This document shows, piece after piece, positions 23,986 through 33,663 of a DNA stretch of 64,000 nt; the stretch's first letter is position 1; each line of letters begins with the position of its first letter. The stretch comes from F1-120-MAGs238 sp964484185 (GTDB lineage: Bacteria; Planctomycetota; Phycisphaerae; Phycisphaerales; UBA1924), in assembly GCA_964484185.1 (NCBI GenBank), contig CAZAEQ010000009.1, positions 66,168-130,167 of the forward strand, given 5' to 3'. The notes under the pieces are model-generated. The model was not told the origin of the DNA and searched no databases. It saw only the letters and a list, made by a program, of their open reading frames with translations. The translations under genes and the position numbers were made by a program.

Positions 23986-26187
23986 CTACTTGTTGGCACG
24001 CGTATCCGTCGCTGGTTCGTTCATTCGTTTAAGCTCTTTTACCAGAAAATCCATATCCGTGAACGGGTCACCCCCGGTGCGTTTCCACTGTACTCTGCCA
24101 CGTGTATCGATCAATATTGTCGAGTGCAGTTCCAGATTCTCAAAATCGTCATAGGAGGTAAACCGCCGCGCGTTGACATGGTCCGTATCTGAAAGTAGTT
24201 TTACTGCGAGAGTCCCCAGCTTCTGCGAATCCCTGTTTTTCTCTGGTGGCGAACTGCTGACCGCAAGCACCACCGTGTTCAGTTCGGTCCAGTCGGATCC
24301 ATGAGCGTTAATATCCACAAGTTGCTTCACGCAGTGCACGCACTCTTCATTCAGGTAAAACACCAGCAGCACGTTCTTGCCTTTGTAATCCTCCAACCGA
24401 ACTTGTTTGCCTTCAGAGTCTTTGCAATCCAGTTCTGGTGCCGCGAAAGGAGCCCAGTTCAGCGGGCCGACGTTCGCCAGCATCTCCAGTGAGTAATCTC
24501 GCTCGGGTGCGGGTGTCTCTGTCGCGGGTTGAGCGGCCAACCCCAGTTTCTCGACATCCACCTGCCACTTCAGATCTGCATCGGCCTTAGACCACACATA
24601 CGCAAGGCGGCCCGCCGTTTTCGTCGCGGCCTCCCGGTCGCCCAAGGCATCCTGAGCCCGCGCCAGTCCCGACAGTGCAAATGCATCGTTCTTCTCGACC
24701 TTTAACGAACGCTCAAAAGCCTCGACTGCCAGGCGATTTTCTCCTCGCGCTGCGTAGACATCGCCGAGAACCCGCAGCACCGGCCACGGATACGGCGGCG
24801 GGTCGTTGCGGTACGAAAAGTCTTCACGCATTTTCTGTTCCATTGCGGCAGCCGCAAGCAGGAGACGCGTCCCTTCCAGAATGTCTCCCTCGCTTGCCTT
24901 CAGCAAACCCTCTGCTGCATCGGCCGCCAGCGGCAGCGCAACGGTCCCGCGCGGCTGTTTGTCGCTTCCGGATGCCTTGATCATCGCACGAAGTTCGCGG
25001 ACATTCGCCTTTGCTCCCACCAAGTCGCCTTTGCCGATATGTGCAAGCGCTTCAGCAAATGCACGATCGGCTTTGTCAGTTGGGGTATCTCTCCAGGGAA
25101 TTACGCCAGTCTTCAGAATCTCATCCCAGCGTTCAAACTTTATCAGGCACCGAGTCAGCGCCTGAATCCCCTGGTCATACGCCCCCATTTCATCATCTTT
25201 GTTCAGGATCGGATCGCGCGGCGCGGCGATCATCGCGCGTGCGCCGTCCAGCGATGCCTTCTCCATTCCCAGTTGTTCCTGGATATAGCTCAAGTAGTTG
25301 CGATTATGGGCGAAGTTCCATGTTTCATACGGCAGCGCGAGCCGCTCGTTCATGTACTTGAGTTCAACCCGCGTCGCGCTGTCCATCGAGATCGCCGCCT
25401 CTTTCCACATTCCAAGTTTCGTGTAGTTATGCCCGGGCATGTGATTGGAATGTCCAACATTGGGCGCAATCACTCCATAGGCGCGGCAGCTGACCAGCGC
25501 CTGCTCCGTTGCGATGCCATCCCAGTTATGAATCCGATAATGGTGGGCGCCCGGATGATCCGGCTCAGCTTTCAATACCTGCTGAATCATGCCCTCGACG
25601 CCCAGTGACATGCGCGATTCCATGCTGTAAAGCGCGTAGAGCGCTTTGGCCTCTACATCTTCCGGGTACGCCAACACGATCTTTTGCAACTCTTGCGCCA
25701 GCGACCCCGAGCGGCCGAACGACTCGCCCGTGAATGCCGTATCCCACGCCTCAATATACATGCGCTCCCGCGGCGAGACCGAAGCTTTTCGCCGCACCGC
25801 ATCTTTCAGAAATTCCAGGCCGCGTTTTGCGCCGGGCGACTCCAGCGTTCCATCTGAAAACCAGTTCAGATTGGTGGCCGCCAGACCCCAGTAGGCCATC
25901 GCGCAATCGGGGTCGAGTTTCAAACACCAGCGAAAACTCCGCTCTGCTTCCTCGAACCAGAACGAATGCAGCAATGTATTTCCCTGGTCAAACCATTCCT
26001 GCACTTCCGGAACTTTTGAGGTCACAGCGAAATGAGAATGGCCGATCCCTTCCATGTGCCACGGTTTCTGCCGCAGGCCCGTATCAAACGCCGAGCCGTG
26101 CGCCGAATGCCCGGGTTTGTCATCCGCAGATGCCGCGCCGATACACAAGAGTGCAATTCCGATACCAAATATGCAAATCGCTTTCAT
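23986..26187 (-). CDS. TPR protein with C-terminal peroxiredoxin-like domain
   Basis: About 733 residues, exported or membrane-associated through a signal peptide (MKAICIFGIGIALLCIGAAS). The middle 500 residues carry TPR-type repeats (AMAYWGLAATNLNW, HYRIHNWDG, AYGVIAPNVGHSNHMPGHNY, later AYAARGENRLAVEAFERSLK). The last 160 residues look like an AhpC/TSA-type domain: NVLLVFYLNEECVHCVKQL with a CxxC-like CVHC, then VVLAVSSS and STILIDTRGRVQWKR. A role as a redox partner in the envelope is an inference. ATG 26187 is chosen for its signal peptide and GGAG upstream; the open frame extends to 26319 over the kinase end. Lies 37 nt after the kinase gene. Confidence 0.7.
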   Translation of the reverse strand: MKAICIFGIGIALLCIGAASADDKPGHSAHGSAFDTGLRQKPWHMEGIGHSHFAVTSKVPEVQEWFDQGNTLLHSFWFEEAERSFRWCLKLDPDCAMAYWGLAATNLNWFSDGTLESPGAKRGLEFLKDAVRRKASVSPRERMYIEAWDTAFTGESFGRSGSLAQELQKIVLAYPEDVEAKALYALYSMESRMSLGVEGMIQQVLKAEPDHPGAHHYRIHNWDGIATEQALVSCRAYGVIAPNVGHSNHMPGHNYTKLGMWKEAAISMDSATRVELKYMNERLALPYETWNFAHNRNYLSYIQEQLGMEKASLDGARAMIAAPRDPILNKDDEMGAYDQGIQALTRCLIKFERWDEILKTGVIPWRDTPTDKADRAFAEALAHIGKGDLVGAKANVRELRAMIKASGSDKQPRGTVALPLAADAAEGLLKASEGDILEGTRLLLAAAAMEQKMREDFSYRNDPPPYPWPVLRVLGDVYAARGENRLAVEAFERSLKVEKNDAFALSGLARAQDALGDREAATKTAGRLAYVWSKADADLKWQVDVEKLGLAAQPATETPAPERDYSLEMLANVGPLNWAPFAAPELDCKDSEGKQVRLEDYKGKNVLLVFYLNEECVHCVKQLVDINAHGSDWTELNTVVLAVSSSPPEKNRDSQKLGTLAVKLLSDTDHVNARRFTSYDDFENLELHSTILIDTRGRVQWKRTGGDPFTDMDFLVKELKRMNEPATDTRANK

Positions 26188-26224
26188 GCTTCTCCATCTC
26201 CCAATGATGTTCTTGTTCATTTGT

Positions 26225-29200
26225 CTATTTCTGATCTGATGCTGATTTTGCCTTATTCTTCCATTCCTGTGCCTTGGCAGCGTATCCGGCTCCGGGCTCT
26301 GCTTTTTCCCAGGCCTCATAGAGCGATACGAGCGCCTCTGCAGATGATTTGCGGCGCTGCGGTGTCGTGCCCTGCACAGTAGTCATCACCCGTTCCGCCT
26401 CAGTCAGTTCTTTTTCGGCTTCCTTGAACAGTTTCATCTTCGTTTGAACTTCGCCCAATCCGATGCGTGTCAAGGCCGTCCGAAGGTAGTCATTTCCGAA
26501 CTTAGCTTGGAATCCTGCGAGAGCTTCCCGATGCAGCGTCATTGCATCCGTCCACTTTTCGCGCCGAGCCAGCACAGATGCCAGGTTCGAGATTGCGTTA
26601 AGCGTATCAGGATGCTTGTCACCCATAACTCGGCGAAACGCTGCCAGAAGTTCACGATTCAACTTCTCGGCTTCTTCGAGTTTGTCCTGCTGTTCAAGCA
26701 ACCGCCCCACATTACTCAAAGCCACCAGCGTCTCACGATGTTCCGGCCCGGACACGCGCCGCCGCGTTTCAGCCGCTTCCCGCACCAGTGGCTCAGCCAG
26801 TTCCAGCTTGTTTTCCCTCAAATACAGGCTGCCCAGACTCGTCATCTGCACCAGCGTGCTGGGATGATCACTCCCGAAAGTGGCGCGAATCGAATCCAGC
26901 GCACTGCGATGAAGCGCCTCGGCCTCGGACAACCTGCCCTGCTCAACATAGAGCTTTGCCAGTTGCGCCATTGCAATTGACGTTTCAAGGTGGTCCGCAC
27001 CCAGTACACGTCGCCGCGTTTCCAGCGAATCGCGCAGGTACGGTTCAGCCTCGGCGAGCCGGCCGCGCTCAAACAAGAAGTAGCCCATGTCATTGAGATT
27101 GGTCAGCGTCTGAGGATGTTCCGGGCCAAGCACACGCACAGCTTTCTCTACCGATAGTCGGTAGAGCGGCTCGGCCTCATCGAATCGGGCTTGCTTGGCG
27201 AGGTTGCCGGCCAAAATGCTGATCGCCTGAATTGTGCGGGGGTGTTCTTCACCATGAAGCTGGCGGTGCCGGTCTAACGACTCGCGGAAGAACGGCTCCG
27301 CATCTTTGACCTTTCCCATCGCCGACATTAATCCGCCGACGTTGGCGGTCCACGTCAACACATCCCGATCTGTTTCTCCAAGAGCCTTTCTTCCCTTTTC
27401 GGCTGCTTCTCGCCACAATGGCTCGGTTTCAGAATACTTCCCTTGTGTCACAAAGAGAAATCCCAGCGTGTTCATGGCAATCAGTGTGGTGCGATTGGAA
27501 TCACCCAGCACGCGCCGACACTTCGCAAGCCCCTCTCTCAGGAGAGGTTCGGCCTCCGCGTACTTTCCGGCTGAGCGATAATAATTACCAAGATTGCCCA
27601 TCGAAGTCAGCGTGTCGTTGTCATCTTCGCCCAGCACCCGCTTACGGCCTTCGTATGCCTGCTTATACAACCGCTCTGCCTCTTCAACCTTACCCAGTAT
27701 CTCGTGGTAATATGCCAGGTCATTCACCGCCATCAACGTGTCGCGATGATCAGGTCCGAGTTCTTTAGTCCGAAGTTCCAAAGCTCTGGTCGCAAGCGCG
27801 AGCGACTGCTCGTTCAGTCCCAGTCCGCTATACACCTCCGCAAGCGTACCTCGCAGACTCGCATCCACCACCGGCTGCTGCTTGAACTCCGTGTCAATCG
27901 CGCTGCGCGCTGGTGTCAATATGGTCCGGTCAATCATTTCCGATGCAGTATCTGTTGAGTTCACCAGCCCAAGTTCACGCTGCAAGCTCATAGCTCGCGC
28001 CACGCGATCAGCCTCATTCACACCCCGTTTCTCCAGCTCAGCCGTGAACTTCGACCGGATCGACTTCATCAGGTCCATGCCCGCTTCCGCCATGTCGATC
28101 TGACTGAGCATCTTTGCTTGAAACGTCGAGACTGCCGTGAGTTCTTTGGCCCGCTGCTCGACAAGCTGGCGTTGCTTCTCTTCTTCTGCGCGGGCGTTGA
28201 TGGCCTCCATACGTTGGCGATTGGCATCGATCAGGCCCATGGTCGTCCCGACAATTCCAAGCACAAGCGCGGCCGCGACTGCGCACCCCGCGAGGACCAC
28301 GCCCTTGTGTCGCCGTACCAGTTTGCGCAAGCGATAGCCCGAACTGGGCGGCGCGGCGACGACCGCTTCGCCCGCCAGGTATCGCTTAATGTCCGCCGCG
28401 AGGCCATTGGCTGTTTCATACCTCCGCGACCGGTCCTTTTCCAGCGCCTTCATCACAATCCAATCTAGGTCGCCGCGAATCGTGGTCCCCAACTTTCCAG
28501 GCTCAGTTCGACGACTCGCCGCCACACTGGCAATAGTGTCCGTCTGCTCACTCAATCTCGTACTCGGCTTGGGCGGATCAACCTCGCGGATAATTCGCTG
28601 TATCTCCGCATACGCCGCCGAACGCAGACTCTTGCTGTCAAACGGTGTACTTCCCGTCAGGAGTTCATAGAGCAGCACGCCGAGCGAATACACATCCGTG
28701 CGTGTATCGATATCAAGGCTTCCCTCAGCCTGTTCCGGGCTCATGTACTCCGGCGTACCGATCAATTGTCGATGTTCGGTAAACAGGGTTTTCTCCGTCA
28801 ACTTGCTCGCAGTCGCCTTGGCGATTCCGAAATCAATCACTTTCGCCGCCGGCCTGCCATCCTGAGTTGAAACGAGAATGTTGCTGGGCTTGATATCTCG
28901 ATGAATAATGCCCTTGGTGTGCGCATGCTGCACTGCATGACAGACCTGCGCGAAGAGCTCCAGCCGGTCCTGGATATTCAGGCTGTTCTTGTCGCAATAC
29001 TCTGAGATCGGATCACCCTTGACCAGATCCATCACAAAATACGGCCGCCCCGTCTCTGTCGCGCCCGCGTCGAGCACTCGCGCGATATTGGGGTGATCCA
29101 TCATTGCCAAAGCCTGACGCTCCTGTTCAAACCGCGCGACGATCTGCTTGGTGTCCATCCCCAGCTTGATGATCTTGAGCGCGACTTTGCGATTGACCGG

Positions 29201-29581
29201 TTTCTCCTGCTCGGCCATGAACACCGAGCCAAAGCCACCCTCGCCGATCAATTGGAGAATCTTGTACGGCCCGATGTGCGAGCCGGGTCCCTCGCGGAGT
29301 TCCAAAGCCATTGACGCTGCCCGCGAACGCTGAGCCACCATGGAGATCGCTGCGGCATCATTCAAAGTCGCATCTTCGTTGTGGCGCTCCGGATTGACTC
29401 CGTCGGTTGGCGTCGCGAGGAACTGGCTGTTTTCTGCCGCGGCAATCATCGCCTCAAGTCTTCGCCTGAGTTCCCCATCACTTCCGCAAGCGCGCGAGAG
29501 GTAGTTAGCCCGCTGGAGAGCAGGTAGATCCATCGCGCCTTCAAATATCCGTCGCAGATCGTTGTGCACAGGTTCAGCCAT
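26225..29581 (-). CDS. Ser/Thr protein kinase with TPR repeats
   Basis: An 1118-residue Hanks-type kinase. An N-terminal 100-residue helical segment precedes the kinase domain (about 104-375): glycine loop GEGGFGSVF, Lys 136 in VALKI, HRDIKPSN (HRD at 227) and DFG at 250, plus GTPEYMSPEQAEG, so it is probably active. A membrane helix (VVLAGCAVAAALVLGIVGTT) sits near residue 428. The remaining 600 residues contain a long array of about ten TPRs of the Tpr_10/12 type with the repeated core (AEPLYR..EA.RRVLG..HP.TL). Paired with the upstream ECF sigma factor: this ECF plus giant kinase layout is typical of Planctomycetota. Confidence 0.92.
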   Translation of the reverse strand: MAEPVHNDLRRIFEGAMDLPALQRANYLSRACGSDGELRRRLEAMIAAAENSQFLATPTDGVNPERHNEDATLNDAAAISMVAQRSRAASMALELREGPGSHIGPYKILQLIGEGGFGSVFMAEQEKPVNRKVALKIIKLGMDTKQIVARFEQERQALAMMDHPNIARVLDAGATETGRPYFVMDLVKGDPISEYCDKNSLNIQDRLELFAQVCHAVQHAHTKGIIHRDIKPSNILVSTQDGRPAAKVIDFGIAKATASKLTEKTLFTEHRQLIGTPEYMSPEQAEGSLDIDTRTDVYSLGVLLYELLTGSTPFDSKSLRSAAYAEIQRIIREVDPPKPSTRLSEQTDTIASVAASRRTEPGKLGTTIRGDLDWIVMKALEKDRSRRYETANGLAADIKRYLAGEAVVAAPPSSGYRLRKLVRRHKGVVLAGCAVAAALVLGIVGTTMGLIDANRQRMEAINARAEEEKQRQLVEQRAKELTAVSTFQAKMLSQIDMAEAGMDLMKSIRSKFTAELEKRGVNEADRVARAMSLQRELGLVNSTDTASEMIDRTILTPARSAIDTEFKQQPVVDASLRGTLAEVYSGLGLNEQSLALATRALELRTKELGPDHRDTLMAVNDLAYYHEILGKVEEAERLYKQAYEGRKRVLGEDDNDTLTSMGNLGNYYRSAGKYAEAEPLLREGLAKCRRVLGDSNRTTLIAMNTLGFLFVTQGKYSETEPLWREAAEKGRKALGETDRDVLTWTANVGGLMSAMGKVKDAEPFFRESLDRHRQLHGEEHPRTIQAISILAGNLAKQARFDEAEPLYRLSVEKAVRVLGPEHPQTLTNLNDMGYFLFERGRLAEAEPYLRDSLETRRRVLGADHLETSIAMAQLAKLYVEQGRLSEAEALHRSALDSIRATFGSDHPSTLVQMTSLGSLYLRENKLELAEPLVREAAETRRRVSGPEHRETLVALSNVGRLLEQQDKLEEAEKLNRELLAAFRRVMGDKHPDTLNAISNLASVLARREKWTDAMTLHREALAGFQAKFGNDYLRTALTRIGLGEVQTKMKLFKEAEKELTEAERVMTTVQGTTPQRRKSSAEALVSLYEAWEKAEPGAGYAAKAQEWKNKAKSASDQK

Positions 29582-29604
29582 TTTTTCTTCCTTGATATCC
29601 GCCT

Positions 29605-30198
29605 TTAGACACGGCCCGAGTCAATCGATTCTTTCAACCATCCGCGAGCAAACGCCCACGCCCGTTTCACTGTCGGAGCTGAGACCCCCAGCGCCGCCGC
29701 CGTCTGATCAATACTCAGCCCCGCAAAGTAGCGAAGCCGTACTACTGATGCAGCTTCAGTATCCACACTCTCCAGGCGTGCAATTGCCTCATCAAGGATC
29801 AGAAATCCGGAAAATTCTGTATCAGATGCCGGATCTGGCAGCGATGACAGGTTTACTGCCGCCTTTCGAGCCTCTGGCCCGCCACGAATCTGGGCTCCGC
29901 GTGCGCGGGCATGATCCACCAGAATCTGCCGAATGGCCGTCGCGGCCGCAAGATAAAAGTGCCCTCGGCCAGCCCATGCCACCTCGCGTGGACCCACAAG
30001 TTTCAAATACGCCTCGTGTACCAGTGCTGTCGCTGAAAGCGTGTGTCCCTTTCGTTCGCCAGCCAACTGCTGCTGCGCCGACTTCCGAAGCTGCTCATAC
30101 ACCAGGGGTAACAGCCGATCGGCAGCGGACTTCTCCCCTTCCGCAGCGGCGTTCAGCAAAAGTGTGGTGTCATTGTGTCCCGGAACCTCAGGTGCCAT
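29605..30198 (-). CDS. ECF-type RNA polymerase sigma factor
   Basis: 197 residues when started at ATG 30198. Region 2 lies around residues 20-90 (ADRLLPLVYEQLRKSAQQQL, ATALVHEAYLKLVG, HFYLAAATAIRQILVDHAR), and region 4 has an HTH near the C-terminus (LRYFAGLSIDQTAAALGVSAPTVKRAWAFARGWL). This fits the planctomycetal ECF subgroup found beside Ser/Thr kinases. The frame stays open to 30450, but that upstream part is not sigma-like; the exact start is uncertain. It is first in a run followed 23 nt later by the TPR kinase, which may control it by phosphorylation, an inference. Confidence 0.88.
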   Translation of the reverse strand: MAPEVPGHNDTTLLLNAAAEGEKSAADRLLPLVYEQLRKSAQQQLAGERKGHTLSATALVHEAYLKLVGPREVAWAGRGHFYLAAATAIRQILVDHARARGAQIRGGPEARKAAVNLSSLPDPASDTEFSGFLILDEAIARLESVDTEAASVVRLRYFAGLSIDQTAAALGVSAPTVKRAWAFARGWLKESIDSGRV

Positions 30199-30532
30199 CA
30201 ACCCATGGTAATCGAAATGCAAACACTTGGCATCGACGATCTGGCGGTTGCCATGGAACTGATGCGACAATTCCTCTCTGATGCCGGACACTCTGTCTTG
30301 CCCGTAGAAAAAACTGGCCTGTTGCTCCCCGACTGAGTCCAACCCTAGTCGAGTGTCATGAAGTGTCATCGCTCCATTTCGCAGGCTTTTCCACAACATT
30401 ACTGGAAAACAGACCCCTAATCGAGCGAGATTCTGATATCCGATGGTCACATTGATCCACTCATGAAACCTGCCGCCTTCTCACTCGTACAATGGACCTA
30501 TCAGGCGCATGCCGCGCCGAAATGGAGCCTCA
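30199..30532. promoter_or_regulatory. 334-nt divergent promoter region (sigma factor / thioredoxin)
   Basis: Between the sigma-factor gene (minus) and the TlpA-like gene (plus). TACAAT at 30488-30493, 39 nt before the plus-strand ATG, is a possible -10. No clear -35 is seen at 17 nt. Otherwise nothing recognisable; the region could contain sites for the ECF factor itself. Confidence 0.3.
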
Positions 30533-31687
30533 ATGAACGCTTGTACTCGCCTTCTCCTATTGTCCTCGCTCGCAGCAACCACCTTCACAGGATCCTTCGC
30601 ATGTGCGGCCGATCCCGCGCCCGCCACAAAAGAGTCAGCCGCCACCGCAGCTTCCTCTGATCTGCTCCCAGGCGACGCGGCTCCAAAACTGCAAGTCGCG
30701 AAATGGGTCAAAGGCGAAGGAGTTCAGACATTCGAAAAAGGTACTGTCTATATCGTTGAATTCTGGGCCACATGGTGCGGACCATGCCGCACATCAATTC
30801 CGCACCTCACCGAACTCGCGAAGAAGCACAAAGGCAAAGTCGCCGTCTGCGGCATAAGTGTCTGGGAAAGCGGCGACGATTTCGCCAAGACAGTCGAAGA
30901 TTTCGTCACCGAACAAGGCGCTGCGATGACCTACAACGTTGGCCGCGATGACAAGGCGGGCAATGAAGGCGTCATGGCCACGACTTGGATGGAAGCTGCG
31001 GCCCAAAGCGGTATCCCCGCTGCATTCATCGTTAATGGCGAAGGAAAGATCGCATGGATCGGACACCCAATGGAGATGGACACGGTGCTCGATGCAGTCC
31101 TTGCGGGCAAGCATGACATCGCCGCAGCTCGTTCGGCCGCCGCGAAGCAGCTTGAAGAAGGCGCAGAAGAACGGGCCATGATGAAGGACTACAAGCCTGT
31201 TGCAAAGGCGATGGAGAAAAAGGACTTTCCCGCCGCACTGACTGCGATTGATGCTTTTGTGGCAAAGTACCCCAAGATCGAAGAACAGATCCGTATGCAG
31301 CGATTCACTGTTCTCGCGAAGGTCGACGAGAAGAAAGCCTGCACACTAGCACAGGAGTGGGCAGCCGGCGCAATGAAGGATGACTCCGAAGCGCTCAACG
31401 GGCTTGCCTGGACACTCCTTGAAAACAAGGACATCAAGCAGACCGGGATCGAAACAGCCCTGTTTATTTCTAATCGTTCCAACACGTTGACCAATCACGA
31501 GAACGCGATGTTCCTCGACACTCTCGCGCTTGCCAATTTCAAGATGGGTGATGTCACCAAGGCAGTCGAACTCATGCAGAAAGCAATCGCCAACGCCAAG
31601 AATCTTCCTTTCGACCCTGCATCGATCACCGAGATTTCCAAGGACATGCAGAAGCGCCTTGACGAGTACACCAAAGCAGCCAAGTAA
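30533..31687 (+). CDS. TlpA-like thioredoxin-family protein
   Basis: 384 residues. An N-terminal signal peptide (LLLLSSLAATTFTGSFACA) leads into a thioredoxin-like domain (about 40-190). The active site is VEFWATWCGPCRTSIPHL (CGPC), and a cis-Pro is visible in GIPAAFIVN. The C-terminal 190 residues are helical (MMKDYKPVAKAMEKKDFPAALTAIDAF) with a TPR-like feel. Expected to act in the periplasm in disulfide chemistry. GGAG lies 6 nt upstream of ATG 30533, so the open frame from 30509 is not used. A strong terminator follows. Confidence 0.87.
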   Translation: MNACTRLLLLSSLAATTFTGSFACAADPAPATKESAATAASSDLLPGDAAPKLQVAKWVKGEGVQTFEKGTVYIVEFWATWCGPCRTSIPHLTELAKKHKGKVAVCGISVWESGDDFAKTVEDFVTEQGAAMTYNVGRDDKAGNEGVMATTWMEAAAQSGIPAAFIVNGEGKIAWIGHPMEMDTVLDAVLAGKHDIAAARSAAAKQLEEGAEERAMMKDYKPVAKAMEKKDFPAALTAIDAFVAKYPKIEEQIRMQRFTVLAKVDEKKACTLAQEWAAGAMKDDSEALNGLAWTLLENKDIKQTGIETALFISNRSNTLTNHENAMFLDTLALANFKMGDVTKAVELMQKAIANAKNLPFDPASITEISKDMQKRLDEYTKAAK

Positions 31688-31713
31688 CGAGTACTCCTGC
31701 AACACCTTGAACT

Positions 31714-31738
31714 GGGAGGCCAACGGGCCTCCCTTTTT
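31714..31738 (+). terminator. Intrinsic terminator after thioredoxin-like gene
   Basis: GGGAGGCC (31714-31721) pairs perfectly with GGCCTCCC (31726-31733), 4-nt loop, followed by TTTTT. It ends the TlpA-like transcript and separates it from motA. Confidence 0.92.
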
Positions 31739-31921
31739 CATTGACCGTTTCCCCTCCAGACACCAAAGGTGGGTTTATTCCGTCTGTGCCGCCTGGCGCG
31801 ATAACTCGAACAGGCACAATTCAAGGAGCCCGACCCACTGTTCCATCGCGTGTTCGCGCATGCCGATAGAACAATGAGTTGTGCAGGCCGCACAGAGGCA
31901 ATAACCAGAGAGAAGATCGCA

Positions 31922-32704
31922 ATGGACAAAGCCAGCCTGTTAGGAATTTTGATCGGCGGCGGCGCGCTGGGCTTCGTCTTCTACGAAGTTTCGCATGGCC
32001 ACCTCATGATGTTCTTCTCCATGGAAGGCGTTCTGATGGTTGGATTTGGCTCCGTCAGCGTCGTGCTCATGGCTATGCCGATGGAGAAGGTTCTCTCACT
32101 GCCCGCCTACATAAAGAAGTTTCTGTTCTACAAGGGCCTTCCTACCACCGAAACAATCAAGATCATCTCCGGACTTTCAGAAAAAGCTCGTCGCGATGGG
32201 ATCCTGGCGCTTGAGAGCGAAATACCCAAGATTCCTGATCCCTTCCTCGCAGCTGGATTGAAAATGGCGATCGACGGAGTTGAGCCGAGCAACATCGAAT
32301 CAACCCTCCGCATGGAACTTGCTTCAATGACCGATCGGCACAAAGCCGGCAAGAAGCTTTTCGACATGCTCAAGCTCTACGGCCCCGGATACGGACTCGT
32401 CGGCACCCTCGTCGGACAGGTCGGTATGTTCGGTAAGCTCGCAAGCGCCGACATCGGCGAACTCGGTCACGCCCTGGGTATCGCCGTCGTTGCAACTATG
32501 TACGGCGCAATTCTCGCGAACGCCATTGCAGGGCCCATCGGCGACAAACTCTCCATGCGTTCCAGCGAAGAAATGCTCAACCGCGAATTGATGCTCCAGG
32601 GCATCCTTTCCATTCAGGCTGGCGACAACCCCCGCGTCACGCTCGACAAGACTCTCGCATTTATTCCCGCCGCGACACGCAGCAAACTCAAGCTCGCAGC
32701 TTGA
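31922..32704 (+). CDS. motA: Flagellar motor stator protein MotA
   Basis: About 260 residues, typical MotA length. Two N-terminal membrane helices (LLGILIGGGALGFVFYEV, ILMVGFGSVSVVLMAM), a large cytoplasmic loop, then GYGLVGTLVGQVGMFGKL and LGIAVVATMYGAILANAIAGPIGDKL as the second pair. The charged loop (AGLKMAIDGVEPSNIESTLRMEL) is typical. Start ATG 31922 preferred to 31850. With MotB, 16 nt downstream, it makes the proton-driven stator. No other flagellar gene is in this window; other MotA/TolQ-type roles are possible but length and loop fit MotA best. Confidence 0.88.
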   Translation: MDKASLLGILIGGGALGFVFYEVSHGHLMMFFSMEGVLMVGFGSVSVVLMAMPMEKVLSLPAYIKKFLFYKGLPTTETIKIISGLSEKARRDGILALESEIPKIPDPFLAAGLKMAIDGVEPSNIESTLRMELASMTDRHKAGKKLFDMLKLYGPGYGLVGTLVGQVGMFGKLASADIGELGHALGIAVVATMYGAILANAIAGPIGDKLSMRSSEEMLNRELMLQGILSIQAGDNPRVTLDKTLAFIPAATRSKLKLAA

Positions 32705-32720
32705 GTGAAGGACCAGTTCA

Positions 32721-33578
32721 ATGTCAGACCATGAGCATGAAGGTGAAGGCGAGGAGCACGGCTCCCACGGTGGCGGAAGCCACGGTCCGCCGCACGCCGC
32801 CCACGAGGAAGCGCACGAAGGTGCGCCCGAATGGCTCATTTCATTCGCCGACAACGTTGCGCTCATGATGGGATTCTTCGTGATTCTTCTCGCTATGAAC
32901 ATGGGCCCGAAGGCCAAAGGTGAAAGCCAGGAAGAGGGCGACGGAAAACCTTCACCTGACATGGTCGATTTTGTCATCGCCATGCGTGCCGCGTTCAACA
33001 ACCCGTTTGATCTCAATTCAGGCGCGCCGGGGGATCAACCCTTTATCAAACGAATCAAAGAAAAGCAAGGCCAGTCCTCTGATGTTGGCGTGCCCGGTCA
33101 GACCGAAAAGGTCCAGTCGACCCGCCCTACCGAGTACCACTCCATTACCGCGATGATCCCCTTCGAAAACGACTCATCGCTGCTCGCCAACAGCGCGCGA
33201 GACACCATTGTCAAAACTGCTGAAAAACTCAAAGGCCAGCGGTTTGTCATCGAGATCCGCGGCCACGCCAGCCCCTCTGAAGTTCGCCGCAGTCAGGAAA
33301 AAGGCCTTGATCTTTCCTACCAGCGCGCCAAAGCCGTCGCCCGCCTGCTTGTCGAACAAGGCCTGAAGTGGGAGCAGCTCCGCCCAAGCGTCGCCGGCGA
33401 CAGCGATCGTCGCGTAAGCCGCACCAACGTTCGCGCTGAGGACGAGGTGAACCAGCGTGTCGAAATCATCGTCACGCATGAGCCGGTTGCCAATGACCCC
33501 TACATGCAGGAATCTGGAAGCAACGGAAGCGAATCTTCCAGATCGCCCGCAACCAGACCCGACAATGGCCACGAATAG
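32721..33578 (+). CDS. motB: Flagellar motor stator protein MotB
   Basis: 285 residues. The N-terminal 30 residues are unusually His- and Glu-rich. The single membrane helix reads WLISFADNVALMMGFFVILLAMN and includes the proton-binding Asp of FAD. After a linker comes an OmpA-like peptidoglycan-binding domain (AEKLKGQRFVIEIRGHA, YQRAKAVARLLVEQG, PSVAGDSDRR). AAGGA lies 8 nt before the ATG. Partner of MotA; the two genes are likely one transcript. Confidence 0.92.
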   Translation: MSDHEHEGEGEEHGSHGGGSHGPPHAAHEEAHEGAPEWLISFADNVALMMGFFVILLAMNMGPKAKGESQEEGDGKPSPDMVDFVIAMRAAFNNPFDLNSGAPGDQPFIKRIKEKQGQSSDVGVPGQTEKVQSTRPTEYHSITAMIPFENDSSLLANSARDTIVKTAEKLKGQRFVIEIRGHASPSEVRRSQEKGLDLSYQRAKAVARLLVEQGLKWEQLRPSVAGDSDRRVSRTNVRAEDEVNQRVEIIVTHEPVANDPYMQESGSNGSESSRSPATRPDNGHE

Positions 33579-33596
33579 AGCGACATATCGAATTCC

Positions 33597-33616
33597 GCGG
33601 CGTAACCTATCGCCGC
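33597..33616 (+). other. Small hairpin after motB
   Basis: GCGGCG (33597-33602) and CGCCGC (33611-33616) pair around an 8-nt loop, 48 nt before the phosphorylase start. No T-run follows, so it is at best an mRNA-stabilising hairpin. Confidence 0.35.
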
Positions 33617-33663
33617 AGAAGTGTCCTCTAACTTGCCTCACACTCCTCTGGGTCAATTAACGC

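Noticed and set aside
26188..26319. N-terminal extension of the TPR-peroxiredoxin protein
   Set aside because: It overlaps the end of the kinase gene and precedes a clear signal peptide at ATG 26187.
30199..30450. N-terminal extension of the ECF sigma factor
   Set aside because: No sigma-domain character; family length fits the ATG at 30198, though a small uncertainty remains.
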